Below, in pieces: positions 45,607-57,517 of a stretch of DNA of 64,000 bases. The position numbers were made by a program, and so were the translations under genes. Origin of the DNA: Adineta steineri (lineage: Eukaryota; Rotifera; Eurotatoria; Adinetida; Adinetidae); the NCBI GenBank assembly GCA_905250115.1, contig CAJNOI010000190.1, positions 69,483 to 133,482 on the forward strand, written 5' to 3'. The first letter of the stretch is position 1. Each line of letters begins with the position of its first letter. Below the pieces are notes generated by a model. It was not told where the DNA came from. It made no database searches and saw nothing but the letters and a program-made list of their open reading frames with translations.

Positions 45607-46997
45607 TTTCTTACTTGATAGTTCGGATACTTTTTTCTTTTTATAATAATATTACTACCTTTATCTGATTTATTTTTTCTTCAGAATAGTAGGAGGGACA
45701 TGATATAAAGTAATATATATATATATACTCCGATACCAAAAAAAAATATACATATTTCTTTTTCTTTTCCTTTTTATGACTCATGTCAAAGTCGATATCA
45801 TGATTCATGATTTCATTTTTTTTCTTATAAGTGAGAACGTGCGTTGATAGAGCTGTGTCTTTTCTTCATATGAATAAAACCAAAATTAACTAAAAAATTT
45901 TGCATCAAATAAATGGGATTTTTAATATATGCAAGAAAAGAAGAAATGAGATCGTTTCTTCATGTCTATTATGTCCGCCTACATTATAGTTGCATTTGCG
46001 ACTGTAAAAAGACTTTGTTCTCTCATTGAAATGTAATGAATGTGAAAATTGAATAATTGTTCATACTCTTCGACCAAATCTTCAGAATGATCACCTCACT
46101 TGGATGTCGAGCCGGCGATTACAGAGGTAGCATATAAGACGGAATTCTCTGAAGTGTTGGTATAGAACGACCTTACACTCTCAAGCCGTTTCATGATTTT
46201 TTGCAATGAGAAAACCAGTGGTCTATTTAAACAAATCAATATTTTTTGACAATGATAACCAAGAAGAAATAGAGAAGTAGTAGAAATAAAAAAATGATGT
46301 TATTATCTATATATTTCAAACAAATGTTTTAATGTAGAAGGAGTATAATACTGTTGCTCTCACATGTATACATCTATAGCTCCGATAGTATGTTCACAAC
46401 CTGTTGTATGTAATTATGTAAATATGTAATTGTTTAGTACGAAGTGAATAAAACGTTCTATTCTAATTACGTTTCAAACTTAAAATTTACTTTTTTTTTC
46501 TAACCTTTGTATATTGACTGCAGTAGCAGTACGTTTGAAATAAAATGTTATCTTTTACTATCTGTCAGTAAACTGAAAGTGCGTATTTCTATATCAACAG
46601 AATCGAATTACAAAACAAAAAACCATAAAATTATAATGAGCATAATGTATCTAGCTTATGCTTGTGTCAGGTAAAAAAAATAATTGAAAAAATCGATAAA
46701 TTTGTTATTAATTTGTCATTTGGCTAATGAAAAAATAGGTAAGTAATGATATTTTTCTTTTACATCGACACATGTGCACGAATAGTGAATACAAAAACAA
46801 ACATTTTCACTATTGCCAAAACGTCTTTTATTGTCGATTTTCATTTGCATATATAAATGATTTTGCTTCCCCAAGGATCAGAATTATTTGGGAACAACAG
46901 AATCCAATCGGGTGTGATTACCTTAGGGTTATTAATTGATCATTCTTTATTTTTTTAGAAATAATACTAATATCTAATTTTAATCTAACAAGTCAGT
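45607..46997. other. intergenic, no supported gene
   Basis: AT-rich 1.4 kb upstream of the lectin-STRA6-like gene. A short (AT)n tract is at 45711-45725. Nothing else recognised. Confidence 0.5.
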
Positions 46998-49900
46998 ATG
47001 ACTTCTCTATACTATCTACTCTTTCTCTTATTTGTGTTCCTGGCAAATATCTTGGTAAAGCCAAGCCAATGTATTCAGTCAATTCTCAAATACGATACTC
47101 TCTCTTCGCTCTCAGACAAACTACCATTGATGATTGACAAAAGCCAGAACACGCGTGAGTAAATAGTGCATAACACATGCTGAGGCTAGAATAACCTTGT
47201 ATATGTTTGTATTTTGTAGTCAATCGATTTCAGTGTCTTGAAAAATGGCAACGATTTGGTGGTTCATGTTATTATCCATCTAATATAACATCAACTGCTA
47301 CTGAAGCCAATAATACATGCAATATGGCTTATTCGAATAATTCTCAATTGATGCAGATTCGACATTCAATAGAACTGTACTATGCGGCTCATTTTCTTAT
47401 CACCAATAATTTGTCTGAATTACTAATCGATATCAGTTCGCATGTACTCAACGGTAAGAAAGGTTAGATGTTTTGTACATATGACAAATCTATTTTTTTT
47501 AGAAAAAAAATTCCTAGAAGGGTTCTCTACAAGTGATCAGAGGAAATGGCAAATGGCAGAGAATAAATTTCGAAAAATTCGTCTCAAATATTATAAAAAA
47601 CAAATCAAAAAGGTGAATCAACCGCGACACGAAACAACCTTGTATGATGACGTTGAAATCAATCATATCGACGATGTGAATGATGATTCCGAACAGCTTG
47701 ATAATATTTTCAAAGTCTGTGACCAGTTCGTATGGAACGTACTCGAAGAAGATCCGCAATTTTTTCTTTTAACCAGATACTTAGTGTCGAATAAATTCAT
47801 TTGTTCTATCAGTGATATTGATCTCAGTATACATTATAAATATATGTGTCAATATGGTTAGTAATTTGCCGATATAGAAATATGTTTTCATTCATTTTCT
47901 CTTTAAATACAGTGCTCGACTTTTGTTTCAACAATAATATATGTGGCAAACATGGACGTTGTATTAATGGTCTAGTTGGTGTCAAATGTTCATGCTATTT
48001 CTGGTCAGATGGTTTATTATGTCGAGAAAGTAATTTATTTTTTTTTGTTTACTATATAATAAATTTCATTTTTTCGTAGTTTCCATGAAATTTATACAGA
48101 TTGCAATTGGTTTATTCATAATGCTGCTTCTTATTGTTTTAACAAAACAACCAATTCAGCAATATCAACAACGTATAATGAAAAAACTCTTCGAGTAAAC
48201 CTTTACATTATTTGTATCTCAGTTCTAATCATATCTCATTTGAATAGCCCATGTAAGGCTTCTTCAACTGTGTCGGATTCTATACGAGATGTAACAAGTA
48301 AATTTATGACAGATGAACGTTCTGAAGATACATCGGCATTAGAAAGGTAAGCCAAGATTATACCAATGAAATATCTATCTGTTAATTTACAATTTTATTA
48401 TTTAGTGAAAAGCAAGAGCGTAATCACATTCGTTTTGTATTTGTATGTGCGTTGATGCTATTGATTCTCTGTTGTCTGCATATCATTCCAATCATACATC
48501 ATTTGACTTCATTTCCACTTCATATAATCGATCAATCCAAAGCTGATTTGGTCATCAAAAAGATCATTCAAGGAATAAAAAAATGCAGACAGAAATCTGT
48601 TTTGGAAATAGATAATCATATTTTCTTCATCATTTCATCTATACTCTGTCTTGTCTTTTCTTTATTGATTAAACTCAAAAGGCAATGTTCAGATGTTCGT
48701 ACAGGTCAACCCGGTAAAAATTAGTATTTATTCAACTATTGAATGATTTATGTGAACACTATTTTTAGGCGATTATTTATCACCTATTGAACCTTTCGAA
48801 ACAACGAATCGATATGAAACAGCTGCTCTTTGCGGCGTAATTATGGTTGAAATGCTTATGACTCTCGAACGCTTCTTTATTGATTTGAGTGAACTATGGA
48901 ATTACGGTGTCCTCCGACTTCTTTTCGAACGTTCTCTACTACCTTTTCTCTACAGGTTCGTTTACTTTTTCTTCATTGATCATTGATATTAATTTATTGT
49001 ATATTTAGTATTCGGTACTATCCAATATTTGCTTCGTTACAACAAAAAAATATTTGTGTTCGCTTCTTTGCTTTTCTATATATGATGGGTATTATTGGAT
49101 ATACTATCATCCGTAGAAGTTCATGCATGGATTATTTACCTCTTTCAAAAAGATTTTCAATATATGATGAAGTAAAACATCGCATGGTAAGTTCAATATT
49201 TTTTGATCAAATTAATCATGCAAAAAGATAATTTTAGGAACTTGGCACTTGGATTACTATTTATGGTGTACTGAAAAATATGCCACAATTCTATTTACTT
49301 TCATATATAAGTGCAGAACTTACTGTTCGTTTTATTTATGATTCAATCTATTTGAATTATATGAAAAAACCAAGTGTTAAAGAACCGCCAATGACTCCAG
49401 GTATTGAATTTAATATCCATAAGTCGACAGGTGTGCCTCCTAACTTTCCGAATCATGACAGTGGGTCGTCAACATACTGGTCACATATTCGAAAGGTTGT
49501 TAGTAAAATGTATCAATGGAATCCAGATTTTCAATTTACAACTATTGCCACGTTTGCATACACATTAGCTTTTGTCTTAATTTTCTATTTAACATGTGTC
49601 TTTACATTTCAATCTATCATGGGAACTAGTTCAATGCATTTTTTAATATTCTGTTTGAAACAAATCGTTGATATTGGTGAGTTTAATTGGTTTTGTTCGA
49701 TCGATAGAAAAAAAAAGTTTCACTTTTAGAAATAGAAGATTGGTCTTTTCACTATGAAATCATCATTAGTGGTATTCTCACATTGATCATGTTTGCTATT
49801 CAATTACTCTATGGAATAATTAAGTATAAAGAACATACAGAACAATTGAAGAATAAAAATTACGAAGAAATACCATCGATCAAGAAACTAGAAATAAATT

Positions 49901-50849
49901 TAATAGCTTCAATGTCTATTCGATACTTATCTTCTATTTTTGTGAATATAGTTAGTGGTTTTTTCATTTGGTTTCACATAATTCTATTCATCATTACATT
50001 ATGTAGTCTTATATTATATCATTTATTTACATTTCAAATAGATCATCTTGATCCGTTATTTTCTATACTTTCATTTATTTTACCTTTGCTGGTTTTATAT
50101 GGATTGAATAGATATATTAAACAATGGCTCGGTACATTTGCCTCTTCTCAACAATCACCAAATGACGATTATAAATTGAATCAGAAAATTTATGCAGTTC
50201 TAGTGTACTTTACCTTTATTTCCAGTAAGCTAATTTTTTCAATAACACAGATTTGAATTAATGGAAAATCGTTTATATTTTGTTAGGTTTTCATATTGCT
50301 ATCATTTCTTCTGCGGTCCGTTTAATTAAAGGACTTGCATTTAATATTCTGCTCATGCCTCGAATTGACTGTAGTTATCTTGGGCGAACATGTGAAAAAT
50401 ATGGTAAGAATCTTTTTCAACACGTCAGAATTATTATATCTCACATTTTCTCCTACTGTCACTCTAATTTAGATGCGGAATTTATGGCATATATTTCTTA
50501 TTTACATATGGAGACAACTTATAGACCACAAAGTAAATCTTCAGCTCAAGAAGAAAATATATTAGTGTCGTACAACGATCCTAATCGATCTGAAACAGAG
50601 AAATCGAAACAGACGTTCAGACTTGAATATTTATCCCGAGAGGATTCTGATGAGGAGGAAAGCTCCGATCAATTAGCTTCAGAAGCGCAGCACGACATGC
50701 AAAGTGATACGTCGTCGATTTCCTTGAAATATTTGAGGAATGAATATCTGGATACGTTAGAAGATTCAACACTTCATATGTCTAATCATGTACAGCAAGT
50801 ACTGTCTGATACTCAACAACTTTCAACAAAATCAGCAACAAAAAAATAG
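46998..50849 (+). CDS. C-type lectin-EGF-STRA6-like multi-TM fusion receptor
   Basis: Thirteen exons (46998-47154, 47220-47453, 47503-47856, 47913-48029, 48080-48194, 48248-48346, 48406-48713, 48769-48955, 49009-49186, 49238-49676, 49730-50224, 50287-50403, 50473-50849) sum to 3177 bp, 1058 residues. Signal peptide MTSLYYLLFLLFVFLAN, then a C-type lectin-like domain (CLEKWQRFGGSCYYPS, closing FICSI and YKYMCQY), one EGF domain (CGKHGRCINGLVGVKC, CSC), a TM helix, and from ~380 about eight more TM helices. The end LLMPRIDCSYLGRTCEKY-DAEFMAYISYLHME resembles STRA6 retinol-transport receptors (M-D-x-S-L-L, then G-Y-x-T-Y-x-x-F-L-x-x-E). The cytosolic tail is acidic/Ser-rich. Lectin binding residues such as EPN/QPD are not obvious. 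The STRA6 link is by pattern. Confidence 0.7.
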
Positions 50850-50928
50850 ATAAATGGAGAAAATTGCAGGCCCAAGTCAACTAATGTTTGAACTGTTTAA
50901 ACAGTGATTTTATTTTTCAATATTTCGC

Positions 50929-52053
50929 ATATGAGTGAAGAGCGTGCCAATTGTACCGTTTAGGTGAAAAAATCTCAAAAAATAAATTTCAAGATCGAGT
51001 AAAAGTAACTATTCTGTTGAATAGAGCAGTGTCGACTATGTATAAAAATCATATTTTCCCTACACTTCTATGTTATACGGCCGAGATTCACTATTTTACA
51101 GTCATTTTCTATGTATTACATGCATGTTCCCTATAAACTGAGTAGCAATTGCACCCCCAGAAACATTTTTCTAGTAAAATTATTTTGTATGCCAGACTAT
51201 ATCCCTGGGCGCCCCATTTCATATTCAATAGAATTTTATAAAACAAAATCTGTTTATATGAAATTTTTATGATTTTCATATCGCCCTACATCTATTATCA
51301 CGAAAATCTCGCCCTACGTGTTCTCAGTAAAATTAGATTTTCTGCTGAATAAAAAAAGATTTTCGATTGATTTTTTTTTAATTTAATTGTGCATTTAAAG
51401 CTGAAAAAAAGGTGAAATTTTCATAACAAACGGTTTAATTTTGAACGATTTAGAAAGCTAACGAAAATCCAAAATCTCGCCCTACGTTTAGTGTGAAAGT
51501 CGTTGTTTTACACTGTTCCTTTGAATTTTTTCATTATTATAGTTTTTGATGTAATTGTTTTTTTTTCTCAAAAAGTTTTCCCCCCGACCCTCTTTCAAAT
51601 GCAATCAAGTTTGTACCAATTGAATCGTCTAAAATAGAGAATCAATGATTTTAATCTCGCCCTACGAAAAAACTCAAAGTGTCTTAACATACATTGTGGA
51701 CACCTTTTTGTTCCTAATACTTTATCTAAACCGAAAACCAATAATATATTCTGAAAGTGCTTGTTGAGCTCTACAATGCCAGCTAATAAAATAGTTCTAA
51801 AACAAAATATAATGGGCCAAAAAAAATAGATCCTCTTCTGAGAGTTACGATAAAAACTACATATTTTGTATTGTTGTTTCGCTCCTTAGTGAAAGGTAAG
51901 AGCTACAAACTTGGTTCCTTTTAGAAGTGAATGGGCATCTCTAGAGCTACAAAACAAAAAGAAATTCATCAAAATTGGTTGAGCAGAACCCGAGTTATAA
52001 GTATTTTTCTGTCCGAAATCAAACGGTACAAATGGCGCGCTCTTCACTCATAT
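50929..52053. mobile_element. 1.1-kb terminal-inverted-repeat element, non-autonomous
   Basis: Left end ATATGAGTGAAGAGCGTGCC continuing to TTGTACCGTTT; the right end read inward is ATATGAGTGAAGAGCGCGCC continuing to TTGTACCGTTT (33 bp, two or three differences). The interior has no transposase-like ORF. The word TCTCGCCCTACG or CGCCCTAC recurs four or five times at ~51282, 51310, 51477 and 51655. It begins 80 bp after the stop of the lectin-STRA6-like gene, so it may supply that gene's 3' UTR or terminator. Superfamily not assigned; target duplication unclear (AT-rich). Confidence 0.75.
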
Positions 52054-52948
52054 ATATAAAACTGTAGTGTGAATGTCAATCTTCTTCAGTTTTCATATAA
52101 TATTTTAAATAAATAAAATAATGTGAAAGATTATTTTGAATAATATTTATGATTCTTTTCTCATATTATCGCATTATAAGTTTGTGTTATTTAACTACTT
52201 CCAGCTCTATGAAATGCATGTACAATTTTCATTGTATAAATTAGGCAATATTTAAACTCGTTCGTCATAATCAATAGAGAGAAACAACCGATATCATATG
52301 AAAAACCACGCTGCTCAACTTTATTAATGAATAAAATGGTGATTTGTTTGAATGAAGAAGTTGTTCCTTTTTAAATTTCACTTAGTTTTCAATCGACCGC
52401 AACAACAACGATAAACTCACATTTTTCTAAATTTCGATTGATGTCGATATTGATTTCATTCCATTATAACATCTAATAGATTGAGGAGTCAACACAGTGC
52501 ACGAAAATAAGCTTCACGCCTTTCATTTTTTTTCTCGTATACTAATAAAAACGACAAAGTATTTTAGAAATCAAAATAAAATATAAGCACGTTTCTTATT
52601 CAGCGAGAGATGTGGCATCCTCACATAGTTAGTAGTTGAAATAGTCTACGTACCACGATCATTCAAATCAAATTTTTTTTCGAAAGAATACTCAATAAAA
52701 TTGTAAAATGGTACCACAAAAAGAAGGAAATACAATATCTTTAGTAAAAGAATGTATTTAAATTCCTAATATGTTTCGTACGCGTTCCAATGATATTAAT
52801 TTTCTATAATATACTCATAATCAGCTATAGTGATTTTTTCTATCGAACTAAAAGATTTCAAATATATTAAAAATAATAAATAGATAAAGAAGAGTGATAT
52901 AGCATGTTTATTTATAGTAATAGTAGGGAAAAAGTCTTTAGAAAGTAT
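52054..52948. other. intergenic, AT-rich
   Basis: No gene, hairpin or mobile element recognised. Confidence 0.5.
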
Positions 52949-53855
52949 TTATTCGCCAATATTATCGTCATTATTTCGATTATTTATATTTCGATCAGAA
53001 TTGTAATCATCGGTATTCGTTGGATTTCGTCGACTTGCTGGTAAGTCATTGTATTGATCTTTATTACTTTTATTCTTATCAATAAATTCATCTTCTTCGT
53101 TGTAATCAGGTTTTCGATGGTTCGGTTTTCTATGTCGATGATTTTTATCTTCATGATGATGGCGATGATGATGATGATGGTGATGTTTTCGATGATGTTC
53201 ATGACCATGATGATGTTTACCATGTTTCTTTTTCTTCCAATGTTTATGTTTTTGCATATGTTTATCCTTCTTCCAATGTTTTCTCTTACGATCTTTTGAT
53301 GGTAATAATTCGCCTGAATCATCAAAATCTTCATAATTATTTCGATTATATGGCTTCGTTTTATCTGGTCTGTTGTTACGATTATTTTTTCTATCAGGCA
53401 TATGATCTCGTCTATTTGCTCGATCTTCATAATCATCATCATTATTTCGATCAAACGATTTCTTTTTATCTGGTATATTGTTGTGATTATTTTTACGGTC
53501 TGATTTATCTCCGGTACCATCGTTTTCTGTTCCATCTATTTCCGAATTGCCATCATCTTCAATTGTATTCAAAGTACCCTGATGTTGTTTTTTTGTATTT
53601 TCATGTTGAGCATCAATTACTAGAAAAACAAAATCTATAAGTTATATGATCTATTAACTAGTGTTGTTAAAAGAGAAGCGAGGTAAAAGTAACTATGATT
53701 GCATTTTCTTTTTTTTTGTATTAAATTCGTATAATCAATTTAGTTTATTTTAACAAAGATATCCATAAAATTATAGACTTTTTACCTGTTGATATGATTG
53801 ATATCCATACAAATAATACAAGTAAAAACAATGCTGGCGAAGAGAGAAATTTCAT
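52949..53855 (-). CDS. secreted, highly charged His-rich disordered protein
   Basis: Two exons on the minus strand, 53855-53786 and 53619-52949, join in phase 1 to 741 bp (246 residues). A signal peptide (MKFLSSPALFLLVLFVWIS, cleavage probably after VIDA) precedes a low-complexity chain with two related copies of a D-R-x-N-x-x-N-x-x-P-D-K-x-K-x-x-x-R-N-N pattern. A Lys/His block follows at about residues 145-195, including a run of seven His and many HH pairs. The chain ends in Asn/Asp. No folded domain. The His block could bind Zn/Cu or act in a matrix or cuticle; that is inference. Antisense frames are shadows. Confidence 0.75.
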
Positions 53856-54140
53856 TGCAACCAAATTTGTTTTTTTTACATATGTCTTTAGAAACTATGT
53901 TTGTTAATAGTATATTAATACAAAGAGCATTACATGATGAATCGCATTTTTTTTCTTCTCTTCTCTTACTTTATAATTGAAAAACAACAATAAATGAAAC
54001 GCAAGAAGATAAGCAAAGGTTGTTGAATATGTCATTTCATGTGTTCTTCTATTATATGAATATTTTAATTATTACCGTTATATTTTTATATTATTTAAAA
54101 TGAGTTTGTTTTTCGAACAGAAACATCGCGAATCCAAATA

Positions 54141-54212
54141 GCGTGTGGGTGTGAATGTGAGTGAGTGCAGATTTGGGTGACATAAATAAGAAACACTCAC
54201 ATCCACCCATCA
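54141..54212. repeat. telomere-like hairpin
   Basis: GCGTGTGGGTGTGAATGTGAG, spacer ATAAATAAG, then ACACTCACATCCACCCATC. Confidence 0.65.
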
Positions 54213-54371
54213 GCGAGTCAGAAGGATATGCTATTTCAAGTACAAGAGAGGCAATATCTGACTTTTCGCTCACGATATTCACAATCAAAAGTTAGAATTC
54301 TTCTAGAAGATGGTCAGATGGACACTTTAAAAAATTATTTAGTAGAAATATACAAGAAATCAAATTCACAT

Positions 54372-57300
54372 TTATTTTGGCTCTATAGAGTCTTTATCAG
54401 GTATAGATCGTAGATATGGTCGTCGAAATTCACGTTCAAATAAATAACCGAGATCCTCGTCTTCCAAGAGACGAACAGAATGATCGAGATAATGCACATA
54501 TTGAAGAAAGCGTGAGTTCGTTTGAGGCGGTCGAAGGGTAAACAATCGTTTCAGACATCGGAAGCACGGAGATCCTTTACAGAAGAAGAATGCTTTATAA
54601 ATCCAAACATAATCAGAACACCATGGGCAACGATAAAACATAATCCCAGTGCGTTGTAAGGAACTCTGTTTCACGTTTGGTATCTGAACCGTTGATGTAC
54701 GGTGAATGGTACTCTTGTGCGAATAAAATATATACAAGGCTTCGTAATATGTACAAAGTAAGGGGTTTTGAATTGGACACGCAATCAACTGAATATTTGC
54801 CACAGCTTCGAAATGAAATTTCGCTTTCTCAATCTCTCCCATTTCACAATAAACAACAGCAATGCTAGTATGAAACACTCCCATCTCCGGATGAGTATCC
54901 GTAAGAACTTTTTGCGCTACAATAAGACCGCGTGTATAATAATCAAGGGCGCGATCCAATTGTTTCTTGTCGTGATACATTCGACCGAGATCCGTGTAAA
55001 TTTCCGCTATCAAACGATGCTCCTTCCCTAGGCATTCTTTATAGTAGAAAAGGGCCTTTTCATAATCCCTCGAGGCATTCTTGTAATTACGCAAGGCTCG
55101 GTAAGTATTCGCAGAAGAATGATAAATACTGCCGGCTAAAAAAACATCGACGACGAGATTTTTCTGAAGATAATATAAGGCTTGTTCAAAACGTTTGAGA
55201 GCATGATCAAAATGGGAGAGCTGAGCTGACGGTTCATCAGAAGATGCAGGAGGGGTTTCCCTTGACGAAGAGAAAAACTTGGATTTTGCCCATCGTAGCC
55301 GACGAAGAATTTTTCTACTTTGTTCGTTTTTGCAACGCTCGTCATCGTTTACTTGTTGACAATTAGGTGGTTGCTCCCACCAAGAATTGGCACTTTCTGC
55401 TAGTCCTGCAACCAAAGCAGCTTTACCTAACATATGGTAACATCGTGCAAGTTCAACGTCATCAGGTGGAAACAATTTATATTCACTTAGCATGTGACGA
55501 TAAAGTCTATCTGTTTCGTATGGCATTCCCATCCCTAAGAGTAACATCCCCACGCTGTGAAATGTCTCATCATCTGTTCCGCTGATGGAATGTCCATCTT
55601 TGAACCATGAGAAGAGTTGATTTAATTCCATATCTTCTTGATTACATGCTGTCATTGATACAATCCATCTTCTATTCATGTCTTGCGCGACGTTTGTAAT
55701 ACGAAAGACTGTACCCAACATGAATAAAATCTCATTTTCTGCTTCTTCAAAAACACTAGTCTTAGTAATATCCGCGAACGGTCGTAATCTTGTATTGTTC
55801 TCATCTGGATTCGCATTGATGATAAAGATAACGAAGGCAACTTCTTTTGCGTCGCTCTGAGCTCCGGCATCAGCAAAGATTTCGGCGATTCTCCGATCGC
55901 GACTCGTCGATAAGAATGACTTCATCGAAACACGTTGACCTATTGATTTGCCAAGCAATTCGGCTTCGACGTGTGACATTCGCTGTCCTCGATAAACAAG
56001 AACAGGATCATTGCATTGTCGTTTAATCAGTTGTTCATTCAATTCGCGAATAACATATCGACTGTGAAATAGCATTCCAACATCATCTGTTCGTAAACTT
56101 TCATTCAATATACGATAAACAAAAGAGTTCTTAGTATACCATTTTAAAACAGCATCTTCGTCGTCGATATCCTCTTGAAATTTGCGTAGCTCCTCAACTA
56201 TCTTTTTCAACCAGGATTCCTTTTTTTCTAATTCATATTTACTCTCAAAAACTCGCATGCATTGAGCACAAAACTCTTCTCGATCCGATGATAATGCTCT
56301 CATTCGAAGAAGAATATGAACAAGCAGTTGAGTGAAGATAAAGCCACCGTTAATAGTTGTTGATGATACATTCGGACTACTGTCATATACTAGGCTGAAC
56401 GAGAGCGAGTCACTTTCATTTCGTTGCCAGCGTTGTTGGAATGCCTCGATACGCGTTACTAAATCATCTTGTTTGACGACAATAACCTAAATGGATAGCT
56501 TATTTATTAAGTTTGATTGCTTTGAGGGTGTGAGTGTTTGCTGACTATAGTGCGCATCTGTAGAGGATCTTGAACAGGCGCTTGAGAACACACATCCGTC
56601 TTGACTTGATCGGATATACTAATACTTTGGAAACTGATCAAGAAGTATACGGAAGTCAAATTTAAAAGGAAAGTTCCGACGAAATTTGTAAGGAAATAGC
56701 ACAGTTTACTGGAATGAGAGGTTAGAAGAAACAGATTCTATCTTCTTCCTGAGAATACAACGTTAGCTGATGTTTTTTTAGACCTCATTTTCACTCACAG
56801 TGAGATGAGAGCTACTTGGCCAATTGATTAACGTATCTTACAACTTTCGAACAGTGACAAAACTTCATCTGATGATGCAAATGTGGGTGTAGAAATGAAG
56901 TATCATACTCAGTATTCACACTCAAACCTACACCCACAATCTCATTCTAAAGAAAAATCAAACTGCAGACCTTTTATGGTTCACCTGTAGGACAAGTTCA
57001 CATAAAAAAGCGATAGATTTGTTCTATCGAAGATTGCTAAATACTGCTGTCCAACGGACTGGTTATCGGTAACAGTTTTATCGTCGAAGCCTTGTTTTAT
57101 TTTGCTTAAGCAAGAAACAGTTTGCGATTTATTTATAAAATATCGATCAGCTATGCAATGAGCATCTTTTTAGAATCATATAAGTTTTATACTAACCTTT
57201 TTAAATTTTGCTAATTGATTTACTCGTTCACTGGAGATGTCTTCAAAGTTGTTTAGATGGACAAAAATACAGACGACATGGCATAAATGATGAACATCAT

Positions 57301-57517
57301 GAAGAGTTTCTTCAGCGAAATCGACATGTATAATGAGAATGTTTTTTTCTTTACTAACTATAGAGCTTCGAAGTGTCGCTGGACAGTCAACCACATTACC
57401 GAAAGTCAGAGGAAGTTCGATCTGATTCTTCAATTGTTTCTGTAATTCTATTTCGCTGTCCGTCGATGAATTTTCAGTAAGTGAATCGTCGTTTAAAATC
57501 CAAATCAATCGAAGCAT
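54372..57517 (-). CDS. ADP-ribosyltransferase with TPR repeats
   Basis: Two exons on the minus strand, 57517-57197 and 56486-54372, join in phase 0 to 2436 bp (811 residues). The ~110-residue N-terminal domain (VDCPATLRSSI, ILIIHVDFAEE) is unassigned. The ART domain follows with all three catalytic sites: VYRGQRM (R), SFLSTSRD (S-T-S) and EEAENEILF (E-x-E, the arginine-type turn). About six TPRs come next (FDHALKRFEQALYYLQ, NYKNASRDYEKALFYYKE, LDRALDYYTRGLIVAQ, IEKAKFHFEA). A C-terminal CPWC and CFRC pair could be a small zinc site. ART-TPR proteins are strongly expanded in bdelloids. Expected activity is NAD-dependent mono-ADP-ribosylation; target unknown. No signal peptide. The 710-bp intron carries a telomere-like hairpin. 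Confidence 0.87.
56880..56943. repeat. telomere-like hairpin in ART-TPR intron
   Basis: ATGTGGGTGTAGAAATGAAG, spacer, then CACTCAAACCTACACCCACA. A half unit (GAGGGTGTGAGTGTTTG) lies at 56523-56540 in the same intron. Confidence 0.6.

Noticed and set aside
53054..53299. Met/Phe-rich frame antisense to the His-rich gene
   Set aside because: A direct shadow of the His/Lys codons on the other strand.
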